Source: Nocardiopsis terrae
GTDB taxonomy: Bacteria; Actinomycetota; Actinomycetes; Streptosporangiales; Streptosporangiaceae
DNA length: 64,000 nt
Direction: 5' to 3'
Assembly (NCBI RefSeq): GCF_014651695.1
Contig: NZ_BMXJ01000002.1
Location: forward strand, 248,001-312,000
The notes beneath the pieces are model-generated. The model saw nothing but the letters and a program-made list of their open reading frames with translations, was not told the DNA's origin and ran no database searches. The translations under genes were made by a program, and so were the position numbers. Within the stretch, counting starts at the first letter, position 1. Each line of letters starts with the position of its first letter. Positions 54,338 through 63,228 of this stretch are shown in pieces.

Positions 54338-56032
54338 CTATTCGGCCAGTTCGATCTCGGCGAGGGTGCGGACGGCTCCGAGCTCGAACCATCCGTCCCA
54401 CATCGTGGCGTAACCAGGGTTGCCCTGGTCACTGGGCCAGTTGGTCCAGGTGGTGTTGGTCTGCTGCGACCAGAGGCCGTTGTACCAGAGCGGGATCGCC
54501 GGCAGCTCCGCCAACTGGATCTCCTGGATCTTCGAGGTGATCTCCGCGGCGGCCTCCACGTCGTCGGCCGGGACGGCGGCGAGCTCCTCGACGAGGTCCC
54601 AGGCCTCCTCGTTCTCGTAGCGGCCGAAGTTGACCGTGGTCTGCTGGTCGCGGAGCGGCAGCTGGAAGAGGTAGTCGTAGTACGTCCACGGGGTGTTGCT
54701 CAGCTGGCGGTCGTTGTTGACCACCAGGTCGTACTCACCCGAGTTGCGGTCCTCGACCAGCAGGTCGTGGTCGGGGAACTCCGCCTCGAGGTTGATCCCG
54801 ACCTCCTGGGCGTTCTCCGCGATGACCCGGGCGGCCTCCATCCAGTCGGTCCAGCCGGAGGGCACCTGCAGGGTCAGTTCGATGGGGTCGCCGTCGGGGG
54901 TGTCGATGAAGCCGTCCCCGTCCTGGTCGGTGTAGCCGGCGTCCTCCAGGAGGGCGACCGCCTCGTCGGCGTTGTAGGTGTAGCCCTCCTCCGCGACCAG
55001 CTCGTGGTCGATGTAGGCGTCCCACTGGGGGAGCAGACCGGTCGGGTTGGCCGCCTCGACCAGGTTGGAGTAGGGGCCGTCGATGATCGCGCTCATGTCG
55101 ACGGAGTGCGCCAGCGCCTTGCGGAACTCGACGTCGTTCATCGGCTCGCGGTCGTGGTTGAGCACCAGCCACGCGGTGTTGGCGGACTGCATGTAGGGCG
55201 GTCCGTCGTAGTAGCTGGTGATGGCCTGGCCGTCGATCATCTGGTCGATCCCGGGCAGGAAGTTGTTCGACAGGTCGACCTCGTTGTTGCTGATCATGTT
55301 CATCGTCACCTCGTTGGAGGCGTTGACGATGTCCACGATGTAGGTCGGCTGCATCTCAAGGCCGAGTGCCTCGGTGCCCCACCAGTCGTCGTTGCGGCTC
55401 CAGACCATGCGGTCGTCGGCGTGCGTCTCGTAGACGTAGGGGCCGCTGCCGACCGGCTCCTCGTTGGGGTCGTCGGTGAGCTGCTGCTGGTCCTTGTCGG
55501 CCCAGATGTGGTCCGGGACGATGGGGTTGCTGTAGGCCCAGTTCATCCACTCCTGGGGGCGGGACTCGGAGAAGGTCACGGTGACCTCGCGGTCCCCGGT
55601 GGCCTCGACGCCCTCGATGAAGTTCCAGATGTTGCTGTAGGAGACGTCCTTCTGGCCGAGCTCGATGGTGGTCACCACGTCCTGGGCCACGATCGGTTCG
55701 CCGTCGCTCCAGGTCATCCCCTCGCGGAGGGTGATGACGTGGGTGGTCTCGTCGGTCCACTCGTCGCTCTCGGCGAGCCAGTGGACGTACTCGTTCTCCT
55801 CCGGGTCGTAGTGGAAGAGCGGCTCGTAGGCCAGACCGAAGGTGCCCACGGCGTACTGGCCGCGCATGATCGGGTTCCAGTTGACCGGCGGACCCCAGGC
55901 GGTGCCGGTGGTGTACAGCGTCTCGTCCCGGGGGTAACCCTCCGAACCGCCGCTGTCTCCGCCCTCGCTCGAGCAGGCGGTGGCAATGAGCGCCGCCGCC
56001 GCCAGAACGGCGGGAAGCCTCAGAAATCTCAT
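54338..56032 (-). CDS. Extracellular solute-binding lipoprotein, family 5, probable mannoside receptor
   Basis: A 564-residue lipoprotein from ATG 56032 (AAGGAGGAG upstream). The lipobox LIATAC has Cys20. Family-5 features include FGLAYEPLFHYDPE, LREGMTWSDGEPIVAQDVV, GSGPYVYETHADDRM and FRKALAHSVDMSAI. Many Asp, Glu, Trp and Tyr residues fit a carbohydrate ligand. The beta-mannosidase in the same operon points to beta-manno-oligosaccharides rather than peptides; this is inference. LacI-type operators precede it. Confidence 0.88.
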   Translation of the reverse strand: MRFLRLPAVLAAAALIATACSSEGGDSGGSEGYPRDETLYTTGTAWGPPVNWNPIMRGQYAVGTFGLAYEPLFHYDPEENEYVHWLAESDEWTDETTHVITLREGMTWSDGEPIVAQDVVTTIELGQKDVSYSNIWNFIEGVEATGDREVTVTFSESRPQEWMNWAYSNPIVPDHIWADKDQQQLTDDPNEEPVGSGPYVYETHADDRMVWSRNDDWWGTEALGLEMQPTYIVDIVNASNEVTMNMISNNEVDLSNNFLPGIDQMIDGQAITSYYDGPPYMQSANTAWLVLNHDREPMNDVEFRKALAHSVDMSAIIDGPYSNLVEAANPTGLLPQWDAYIDHELVAEEGYTYNADEAVALLEDAGYTDQDGDGFIDTPDGDPIELTLQVPSGWTDWMEAARVIAENAQEVGINLEAEFPDHDLLVEDRNSGEYDLVVNNDRQLSNTPWTYYDYLFQLPLRDQQTTVNFGRYENEEAWDLVEELAAVPADDVEAAAEITSKIQEIQLAELPAIPLWYNGLWSQQTNTTWTNWPSDQGNPGYATMWDGWFELGAVRTLAEIELAE

Positions 56033-56098
56033 CTCGACTCCTCCTTCCACCCGGTCGGCCCTCCACATGGGGGGAAGCCGATTCCTGTCTCGGAAGGC

Positions 56099-56112
56099 TG
56101 GGAGCGCTCCCA
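56099..56112 (-). promoter_or_regulatory. LacI-type operator 1 (mannoside operon)
   Basis: TGGGAGCGCTCCCA is a perfect 14-base palindrome with central CG, the shape of LacI-family operators, 67-80 bases before the binding-protein gene. Another GGGAGCGC follows at 56116. Confidence 0.7.
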
Positions 56113-56134
56113 ATCGGGAGCGCAAAGGACCGTT

Positions 56135-56152
56135 GCTGAACCGGGTAAGTGA
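56135..56152 (-). promoter_or_regulatory. Conserved motif shared with the lacI promoter, copy 1
   Basis: GCTGAACCGGGTAAGTGA matches the sequence at 57318-57335 at 16 of 18 positions. Its core AACCGG is the central part of a LacI-type palindrome. It lies between the lacI-type gene and the transport operon. Confidence 0.6.
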
Positions 56153-56204
56153 CGTTAACAACAACACGGACTGACGAACCCCGTCAATCCCCGACACTTT
56201 GCTG

Positions 56205-57251
56205 TTATTCGCTTGTAACAGCAGATACGTGGGAAACCACCAGTGGACCCGTGCTCCCGCGGGGGTGCAGCTCACCGGCCGAGGACTCCTGGCTCGCCAC
56301 CGGTTCGCCCTCCAGGACGCGGCCGAGCATCCTGGCGACCTGGCGTCCGTGACCGACCACGTCCCGGCCGATCGCGGTCAGTGAGGGCCGCACCAGACGG
56401 CAGAGCGCGGAATCGTCCCAGGCCACGATGGACAACTGGGAGGGCACGTCCACCCCCATCTCCGCCGCCACACCGAGACCGGCCACGGCCATGAGGTCGT
56501 TGTCGTACACCAGCGCGGTGGGGCGCTCGGCCGCGGCGAGCAGCCGCCGCGTGGTCCTGGCCCCCGCCTCCCCCGTGTAGTCGGAGTGCACCGAGTACGC
56601 CCCCGCCAGACCCGCCCGGTCCGCCGCCTCCCGGAAGGCCTCGCCCCGGTCCACGGTGTGCGCGAACTCCTCCGGCCCGGAGACCTGGACGACGTGCCGG
56701 TGGCCGAGTGCCGCCAGGTAACGGACCACCTCGCGCACCGAGGAGGAGTCGTCGGTGTACAGGCAGGGGAGGTCACCCGCCCCACCGGGGCCGCCGAGGA
56801 GCACGGCGGGCAGACCCAGGCCGCGGACCGCGGCCGGCCGGGGGTCGTCGACCCGCAGGTCGACCATGACCACCCCGTCGACGCGGCGCTCCGACGCCCA
56901 GCGCCGGTAGACCGCCAGTTCCGTGTCCGTATCCTCGGTGACCTGGAGTAACAGGTCGACCCCGGTGGCGGACAGCTCCGTCTCGATACCGGAGACCAGT
57001 TGCATGAAGAACGGTTCGATCCCCAGCGAGCGGGACGGCCGGTCCACCACCAGGCCGACGGCGCCCACACGGCCGCCGGCCGCCAGCGCCCGGGCCGGGT
57101 TGCTGGGGGCCCAGCCCAGGTCACTGGCGATGTCCAGGATCCGTTTTCGGGTACCCTCGGAGACCCCCGGACGCCCGTTGAGCGCGTACGAGACCGCCCC
57201 CTTGGACACCCCCGCGGCCTTGGCGATGTCCATGATGGTCGGCCGCCGCAT
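56205..57251 (-). CDS. LacI-family transcriptional regulator of the mannoside operon
   Basis: A 348-residue regulator. The start is ATG 57251 (GTG 57263, with GGGGGG upstream, is equally possible). The HTH is TIMDIAKAAGVSKGAVSYALNGRPGVSE with the hinge region ASDLGWAPSNPARALA. The periplasmic-binding-like sensor domain follows, with VDGVVMVDLRVDD and a C-terminal WDDSALCRLVRPSLTAI. It precedes the transport operon on the same strand and its own promoter carries the conserved AACCGGTT element, so it probably represses both until a mannoside is present. Confidence 0.92.
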   Translation of the reverse strand: MRRPTIMDIAKAAGVSKGAVSYALNGRPGVSEGTRKRILDIASDLGWAPSNPARALAAGGRVGAVGLVVDRPSRSLGIEPFFMQLVSGIETELSATGVDLLLQVTEDTDTELAVYRRWASERRVDGVVMVDLRVDDPRPAAVRGLGLPAVLLGGPGGAGDLPCLYTDDSSSVREVVRYLAALGHRHVVQVSGPEEFAHTVDRGEAFREAADRAGLAGAYSVHSDYTGEAGARTTRRLLAAAERPTALVYDNDLMAVAGLGVAAEMGVDVPSQLSIVAWDDSALCRLVRPSLTAIGRDVVGHGRQVARMLGRVLEGEPVASQESSAGELHPRGSTGPLVVSHVSAVTSE

Positions 57252-57317
57252 CAGAGCCCCCACAGTGTTCCCCCCAGCACAGGTTCCTCCCCGACGCACC
57301 GCGCGGAGCCCGGTTCG

Positions 57318-57335
57318 GCTGAACCGGTTAAGCGA
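57318..57335 (-). promoter_or_regulatory. Conserved motif shared with the transport-operon promoter, copy 2
   Basis: GCTGAACCGGTTAAGCGA contains GCTGAACCGGTTAAGC, a 16-base near-perfect palindrome with central CCGG (one mismatched pair). It lies 67-84 bases upstream of the LacI-family start, an autoregulatory position. Confidence 0.65.
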
Positions 57336-57415
57336 TCGGTGGGGATTGTACACACGGGGGTCCCGGGCTCACAGGGGGTTCTCGGTCCGGAGCGCGGCGG
57401 GCGGGGCAGTTCGGA

Positions 57416-58294
57416 CTACGCCTGGCAGCCGGGGCACCAGTACAGGGTCCTCCCCGACAGTTCGGCGGCGGCGACCGGCGAGGCGCACACACGGCAGGGC
57501 TCACCGGTCCGGTAGCAGACGTAGAGGGTGTCGGGCCGGGGCACCGGGTACGCCTCCGGGTCGGGGCGGTCCTGCGGGCGCGTGGTGATGATGTAGCCGT
57601 CCCGGACGCCGTCCCGCAGCAGCCCGGTGAGGTCCGCCCACAGGGCGTCCCAACGCTCCCTGGTGAGCTCGCGGCCTGGGGTCCTCGGATCGAGTCCGGC
57701 GCGGAAGAGGGACTCGGCGCGGTAGATGTTGCCGATGCCCGCGATCACGTCCTGGCGCATGAGGAGCACCGCGAGGCTGCTGCGGGAACGGCTCACCGTG
57801 TGCCAGGCCCGCTCGGGGTCGGCGTCGGGTCGCAGCGGGTCCGGGCCGAGGCGGTCCTGGACGGCGCGCTTGTCGTCGGCGGTGATGACCTCGCAGGCGG
57901 AGGCGCCGCGCAGATCGGCCCAGCCGGAGGAGTTGACCAGCCGGACCCGGACCGCGCCCACCGGCTCGGGCGGGACGACGAAGCCGTCGGGGTCGTGTTC
58001 CAGGTCGGCCCGGCCGGCGCCCTCGGACCTGGGCGCGCCCAGGTGGCGTTCGCCGTCGGCGTCACCGAAGGTCCAGGCGCCGTAGAGGCCCAGGTGCACG
58101 CGGAGCCACTCCCCGGAGTCGAAGCCGAGGAAGAGGTGCTTGCCGTGCGCCTCGCTCTCGGTGAGGACCCGTCCGTCGAGGCGGGCCGCTCCCCCGGCGA
58201 AGCGCCCCTGGGGGCTGCTGGCCCGTACGGCCGTGCCGCCGAAGGTCTTGTCGAAGTGCGCCGCCAACCGGTGCAGCGTATGGCCCTCAGGCAC
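57416..58294 (-). CDS. Fpg/Nei-family DNA glycosylase (endonuclease VIII-like, Nei2 type)
   Basis: A 292-residue base-excision repair enzyme from GTG 58294, with GGGGAG upstream. MPEGHTLHRLA gives the catalytic Pro2-Glu3 pair and the Nei2-like His5. GKHLFLGF holds the conserved Lys. The H2TH region is LMRQDVIAGIGNIYRAESLFRAGLDPRTPG. A C-terminal zinc finger has CRVCASPVAAAELSGRTLYWCPGC. It removes oxidised pyrimidines and cuts the abasic site. It is 102 bases from the stop of the gene at 58396 on the same strand. Confidence 0.93.
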   Translation of the reverse strand: MPEGHTLHRLAAHFDKTFGGTAVRASSPQGRFAGGAARLDGRVLTESEAHGKHLFLGFDSGEWLRVHLGLYGAWTFGDADGERHLGAPRSEGAGRADLEHDPDGFVVPPEPVGAVRVRLVNSSGWADLRGASACEVITADDKRAVQDRLGPDPLRPDADPERAWHTVSRSRSSLAVLLMRQDVIAGIGNIYRAESLFRAGLDPRTPGRELTRERWDALWADLTGLLRDGVRDGYIITTRPQDRPDPEAYPVPRPDTLYVCYRTGEPCRVCASPVAAAELSGRTLYWCPGCQA

Positions 58295-58395
58295 CCGTGC
58301 TCCCCTCTCCGCCCGTCACACCGCCCGGGCAGCCGGGCGAACCAGGTCCTTTCGGGCATGTTCTCGTCGCCCACAGGATAGTGCGCGCCCGGCGG

Positions 58396-61300
58396 TCAAC
58401 AGGCGGACAGGATCTCCTCCACCAACCCCCGGGGGTCGGCCAGGCACCGCCAGGCGGGGACCACCACCACGAGGTCCTCCGTGGCCCGGTTGAGGGCCTC
58501 GCCCCTGGCCAGCAGGCGCCGCAGGGACGGCCCGTCCGGTTCCCGGTCGAGCAACAGGACCACACGCCGGGCGCCGTAGCTGACCACCAGGTCCGCGGTC
58601 CAGCCGCGGATGCTCCCGCCCACGGCCACCTCCGTGCCCGCCGCGCGCAGGGCGTCCACCAGAGCGGCGCCCACCGGGTCGGCTCCGGGCCGGGGGCGCC
58701 CGGCGAGCAGCTCGCCCAGCGGCCCCTGGCCGCCGGACCAGTACGCGCGGTCGCCCACCACCACGAGCCGCCCCCGGGTGCGGGTGAGCACCGACGACCA
58801 CAGGTGGCTCGTCCCGCGCACCCGGCGTTCGGCGATGGCCGGGGCCCCGGCCGTCAGCATCGGCGAGAGCACGGTGACGTCGGCGGCCGCGGTGTCGCGG
58901 TCCAGCGTCGCGGGCCCGCCGACCCGCACCGGACGGCTCAGGGGGCGCTGGCGCAGCAACCTGCGGACCAGCGCCACCTGCGGCTGCATCGGAGCCACCA
59001 CCGCCAGGCCGTGCCCCTCCGGCAGTTCCCGGTCGAGCCCGGCCACGACCACGGCGACCCGGTAGGCCTCCTCCCGGTTGACGTAGGAGGAGCCCGGAGC
59101 CGCCTCGCACTCCCCGCTGACGTCCCGCCAGTCGAGGACGGGCGCGCCGGCGGGCTCGGGGCGGCTCAGCACCCGGACCCGCCCGCCGTAGCAGTGCCGG
59201 GACGCGGCGCCGGCCAGGGCCTCGGGCGCCCCCTCGTGCTCGTCCAACCACAGCACCGGCGGCCCGGCCTCCCGCGCCGCGTGCAGGGCCGAACCCGTAC
59301 CGTGCCGCAACGCGCGATCGTCCCACTGGTCGGCGGCGAGTCCGGCGGCGGCCAGGGCCCGGCGCTCCTCCTCCGGCTCCAGCACGGTCCCCGGACCGGG
59401 ATGGGCGGGGTCGCCCGCCACCACGGCACGGTTGGCCCGGTAGAGCGCCGGCAGCAGTTCGCCGACCCGGGTCTGTTCGGCACCCACCACGACGACCAGG
59501 TCGAACAGGCCGGCCTGCGGCGGCAGGGAGCGGACCTGGTCGGTACGGCACACCCAGACGGGCAGGGTGTCGAGGAGGTTGGCCAGCCCGGGCCAGCCCT
59601 CTCCGTGGTTCCAGTTGAGCGTTTCGAGACGGTTCTCGACGGCCGCGCGGCCGCGCCGGAGGCGGGGCCCGGTGACGGCGGCCAGGCAGTCGGAGCCGGC
59701 TCGCCGGTGGGCGGCCAGGGCATCGGCGAGCTCTCCGGTGAGTTCGTTCAGGGGCGCGCACCGCGTTCTGCGGTCCACCGCCTCGCGCCACTCGCTCTCC
59801 AGGCGGGCCACCGAGCACAGCTGGCTCAGCCCTTCGGGGTCGGTGGCCACCCCCAGCTCCCGGCGGACGGCCGCCCGGTGGTGCAACCCGCCCAGACCAC
59901 CCGCGGCCGCGCGTTCTGCTCGGTGCAGCCAGTACTCGGGGCCACCGCGTTCGGGGGTGAAAAGGCTGTCGGGGTCCCAGCCGCGGGCGATGCTGCGGCT
60001 GCGTTCCTCGGCCAGGCGGGCGAGGACGTGCCCGTCCGAGGCCATCGTGTCCATGGCCGCCCAGACCCGCAGGACCCTGTTCCAGGACGCGGCCAGCTCG
60101 GCCCGGTGGGGGGTGCCTTCCTCCCCGGGAGCCGACGGGCTCGCGACGGGCGGGGCGTCGGCGTCCCGGGCGAGCAGCCCGGTGAGGAGGCGGTGCTCCG
60201 CGGCGCGGTGTCCGGGCCCGCCCGCTCGGACCGCGGGATGGCCCGGCGCGGTGTCGGCCCGGGCCAGGACCTCGTCGAGGTCGGCCTCGGTGCGGCCGCA
60301 CACCAGGATCCGCTGGCCGTGGTTGACGGCGGTGCGGGCCAGGGCGTCGACCAGGTCGTGGAGCCCGCTTCCGGGCGGGGCGGCGACCACGGTGAGCTGC
60401 TCGCGCATGGCGGAGCGCAGGACCGCGTACTGGGCCTGGCTGAGGAGGGTGGTCGAGACGGGCACCGGTGCCGGGTTGTGGTCGTCGGTTCCCGCGGCGC
60501 GGCGCTGGGACCGGGAGCTCCTGCGCAGGAGGCCGGGGGCCGTCCGCGGTTCGGCGCCCCGGTCGCGCGGGAGGCTGCAGAGCAGGGGCTCCAGAGCGGT
60601 TCCCGGGACGGCGTCCGGGTCGAGCCCGTCGCGGTCCGTGGGGTCCAGGTCGGCGAGAACGCCCTCGGCACCGCCACGCTCCTGAGCGCCGTCCGGTCCG
60701 CCTGGCCCGGCGCGGAAGAGCACGGCGGTGTTGTGGGCCCCCTCGGAAAGCGTACGGGGGCGGCCCCGGGGGCCGAGCGGGGCGATGTCGTCGACCCGTT
60801 CGATCTCCAGCCGGGTGAGCAGGGTACGCACCTTGGCCGCCAGGTCGGCGACGGCGGCGGGGCGCCGGGAGGTGTCGGGGGCTCCGGCGCGGAGCCGGGC
60901 ACGCAGTTCGAAGAGGTCCTCGGGGTCGGTGATGCCGAGCCGGGCGAGGAGGGCCGTGTTGATGTCGGGCGGTCCCACGGCGCGGACCAGCGGGGCGGCG
61001 CCGCCCGCACGGCCGCCGTGCTCCTCGGCCCCGTCCGCGGCCCGCACGTCCACGGTGAGCAGCGGCAGGACCACGCGCTCGGCCCCCCGCCCCAGGACGA
61101 CGAGGGGGTAGCCGTAGCGCAGGGCCTGGCCGTGGCGTCCGGCCAGGCGCAGGACCCGTGCGCCCTCCGGGTGCAGGGGAAGCGTGTCCCGGGCGCCGCT
61201 GAACAGCAGTTCGGGGCCGGCGGGCAGGCAGACACAGGCGTCGGAGCCCAGGTGCTCGGCCCGCACGGTGTGGGTGTGTACGGCCTCCCTGCGCAGGCAG

Positions 61301-61479
61301 GCCCTGAGGTAGGCCAGGAAGGCGCGGACCTCGCCCTGGTCCACCGGGGGGTTCCAGAGCCGGGACGCGGCGCCGATGCCGGTCCTGCCGGTCTGGCCGT
61401 ATCCGCCGGAAGCGTGTCCGCCGGGCGGCGGGTACGGTCCGGTTCCGGTGATCTGTTCGTCGTCCCGCAGTGACCTCAC
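58396..61479 (-). CDS. SF1-helicase-like protein with destroyed ATPase motifs and a degenerate C-terminal nuclease-like domain
   Basis: A 1027-residue soluble protein from GTG 61479 (GGGGGG upstream). The middle and C-terminal parts follow the Upf1/Dna2 SF1 pattern, but key residues are lost. Walker A reads APPGSGLHD, with Leu373 and His374 where Lys-Thr should be. The DEASQ box reads VGAEQ at about 665-669. Later motifs persist in part: VVAGDPAHPGP, VVAPMQPQ, and SVLTRTRGRLVVVGD. The last 90 residues (TEVAVGGSIRGWTADLVVSYGARRVVLLLD) resemble a PD-(D/E)XK fold but lack the usual catalytic Lys pattern. The N-terminal 300 residues have no recognised domain. It is probably not an active helicase. 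Gene lies between Nei2 and PucR. The role is unknown. Confidence 0.7.
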   Translation of the reverse strand: MRSLRDDEQITGTGPYPPPGGHASGGYGQTGRTGIGAASRLWNPPVDQGEVRAFLAYLRACLRREAVHTHTVRAEHLGSDACVCLPAGPELLFSGARDTLPLHPEGARVLRLAGRHGQALRYGYPLVVLGRGAERVVLPLLTVDVRAADGAEEHGGRAGGAAPLVRAVGPPDINTALLARLGITDPEDLFELRARLRAGAPDTSRRPAAVADLAAKVRTLLTRLEIERVDDIAPLGPRGRPRTLSEGAHNTAVLFRAGPGGPDGAQERGGAEGVLADLDPTDRDGLDPDAVPGTALEPLLCSLPRDRGAEPRTAPGLLRRSSRSQRRAAGTDDHNPAPVPVSTTLLSQAQYAVLRSAMREQLTVVAAPPGSGLHDLVDALARTAVNHGQRILVCGRTEADLDEVLARADTAPGHPAVRAGGPGHRAAEHRLLTGLLARDADAPPVASPSAPGEEGTPHRAELAASWNRVLRVWAAMDTMASDGHVLARLAEERSRSIARGWDPDSLFTPERGGPEYWLHRAERAAAGGLGGLHHRAAVRRELGVATDPEGLSQLCSVARLESEWREAVDRRTRCAPLNELTGELADALAAHRRAGSDCLAAVTGPRLRRGRAAVENRLETLNWNHGEGWPGLANLLDTLPVWVCRTDQVRSLPPQAGLFDLVVVVGAEQTRVGELLPALYRANRAVVAGDPAHPGPGTVLEPEEERRALAAAGLAADQWDDRALRHGTGSALHAAREAGPPVLWLDEHEGAPEALAGAASRHCYGGRVRVLSRPEPAGAPVLDWRDVSGECEAAPGSSYVNREEAYRVAVVVAGLDRELPEGHGLAVVAPMQPQVALVRRLLRQRPLSRPVRVGGPATLDRDTAAADVTVLSPMLTAGAPAIAERRVRGTSHLWSSVLTRTRGRLVVVGDRAYWSGGQGPLGELLAGRPRPGADPVGAALVDALRAAGTEVAVGGSIRGWTADLVVSYGARRVVLLLDREPDGPSLRRLLARGEALNRATEDLVVVVPAWRCLADPRGLVEEILSAC

Positions 61480-61617
61480 GAGCCCCCCTGACCGTCCGAC
61501 CTTTGGTGATCAGACGACTACTCCCCGCCATCAGGGTTCATTGTGGTGCATTTTCCGCGGGGCTGCCCGGAGAACGCCGGAACCCGTCACCACTTCGGCC
61601 CCGGCCGTCGGGACGGG

Positions 61618-63066
61618 TCAGGACCGGCCCTCGCGCACGCGCAGGGCGATCCACAGTTCCGTGCGGTGGTCGGGGTCGTCCAGGTCCCCGGGGAGCAGCT
61701 CCCGGATGCGCCTCATCCGGTAGCGCAGGGTGTGCCGGTGCACGCCCAACCGTTCGGCGGCGGCGTCCCAGCGCCCCGATGCGGCCAGGTAGGCGCGCAG
61801 CGAGGCGAGGAGTTCGGGGGCACCGCGCTGGTCGTCGATCGGAGCGAGCAGATCGTCGGCCAACCGGGCGCCTTCGGGGGTGTCCAGCAGGCCGAGGAGG
61901 CCGCCCGGAAGCAGGTCGAAGCGCTGAAGGGCGCTGCCGTCCTCCGCCGCGGCCGTGCGGGCGCGCTCGGCCTGGGCACGGGCGGCGGCCAGGTCCGGGT
62001 AGCCGACCGGGGCGCTCAACCCCACGGGCCCGTCCAGGACCTCACCGAACACGCTCTCCCCGGTCACCGCGGCCGTCAGCAGCACCGTGCGCCCCTCGTG
62101 CTCCGTCACCAGGGCCCCCTCGGGCAGGGGCCCCTCGGGTTGCGCCCCCTCAGCGACGGCCACCACCACGGGTTCGGCGGGCAGGACCGCGCGCAGCCCG
62201 GAGGCGCCCGGGTGCAGCGGGTCGAGGGCTCCGTCGAGCAGGGCCGAGAGCACGCCCGCACGCAGCAGGCCGACCCGGCCCGGGGACGGGCGTTCGAGTT
62301 CGAGGGAGAGCAGCGACACCGCCGCGTTCACCAGGGTGCGGTCCTCGGAGCCGGACACCCGCACCCCGCCGACCGCCAGGAACCCGCGGGGTCGGCGCCC
62401 CGTGGACAGGGGCTGGACGGAGACACGGTCGTCCCGGGACGCCACCGAGACGCTGGACCTGGGGCCCGCGCCGCGCAACCGGGAGAGTTCCGCGGCCAGC
62501 CCGGGGGCGCGGTCGGCCGCGGCGGCGGGGGCCGCGTGCCGGACGGAGCCGTCGGGTGCCAGCAGCAGGACCCACCCGCCCAGTTCCCGGGCGAGCCGGT
62601 CCACGACGGCGGACGCCCCGGTGAGTGCCGCCCGGGTGAGTTCGCGCTGGGCGTTGAAGGCCCTGTTCAGCCCCTCGTACTCCTCCTTGGCCAGCAGCCG
62701 TGAGACCTCCTTGCCGACCGCGATGAAGGGCGTCCGGCGGTCGACCTCGAGCAGGGCGACGCCGAACTCCTCGGCCGCGGCGCGCAGCTCCCCGGGGGTC
62801 TGTTCGAAGTTGACCGCGGCGCCGAAGCCGAGCCCGGCGACATCGCGTTCCGCCAGGCGGCGCACGTAGGCGCGCAGGTCGGGCAGGCGTTCGACCCACC
62901 GCACGCCGGTGGTGAGCACCAGCTCTCCCCCGGCCAGGTAGGGGGTGGGGTCGCCGAGCTCGCTGACCGCCACCCACTCCACCTGACGGTGCACCCGGTC
63001 CTGCCCGGCGAGCAGCCGCAGGCGCAGGTGGGGCGTGCGCAACAGGGCCCCCAGTGTCGGCGGCAT
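61618..63066 (-). CDS. PucR/CdaR-family transcriptional regulator
   Basis: A 482-residue regulator from ATG 63066 (GGGGGGAG upstream). The N-terminal PurC-type domain (about 1-125) has LAGQDRVHRQVEWVAVSEL and YLAGGELVLTTGVRW. A variable middle follows, and the C-terminal HTH_30 domain ends with LRAYLAASGRWDAAAERLGVHRHTLRYRMRRIRELL. Such proteins activate purine or amino-acid degradation genes. It is divergent from gabT, with 162 bases between starts, so it is the best candidate for control of gabT. Confidence 0.9.
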   Translation of the reverse strand: MPPTLGALLRTPHLRLRLLAGQDRVHRQVEWVAVSELGDPTPYLAGGELVLTTGVRWVERLPDLRAYVRRLAERDVAGLGFGAAVNFEQTPGELRAAAEEFGVALLEVDRRTPFIAVGKEVSRLLAKEEYEGLNRAFNAQRELTRAALTGASAVVDRLARELGGWVLLLAPDGSVRHAAPAAAADRAPGLAAELSRLRGAGPRSSVSVASRDDRVSVQPLSTGRRPRGFLAVGGVRVSGSEDRTLVNAAVSLLSLELERPSPGRVGLLRAGVLSALLDGALDPLHPGASGLRAVLPAEPVVVAVAEGAQPEGPLPEGALVTEHEGRTVLLTAAVTGESVFGEVLDGPVGLSAPVGYPDLAAARAQAERARTAAAEDGSALQRFDLLPGGLLGLLDTPEGARLADDLLAPIDDQRGAPELLASLRAYLAASGRWDAAAERLGVHRHTLRYRMRRIRELLPGDLDDPDHRTELWIALRVREGRS

Positions 63067-63228
63067 CCGGTCTCCCCCCGTAGCTCTGCCCGTGGTCCGC
63101 CACGCCCTGACGCAATGGCGCAGGACGCTCATTCGATTATCCACTGTGTCCATGGGTGTCCGGTTCGACGCGGCCTAGTGTCTTGCGAGTCCGCACCCCG
63201 TACCACCACTCCACAGGGAGGCAGCCGT

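Noticed and set aside
58297..61473. 1058-residue open frame on the plus strand antisense to the helicase-like gene
   Set aside because: It mirrors the minus-strand gene in a GC-rich genome; composition is Gly/Ala/Arg/His-rich without domains. The minus-strand frame has a ribosome site and family motifs.
58316..61531. 1071-residue open frame on the minus strand overlapping the helicase-like gene in another frame
   Set aside because: Extremely Arg/Pro/Gly-rich with no motifs; a frame-shifted shadow.
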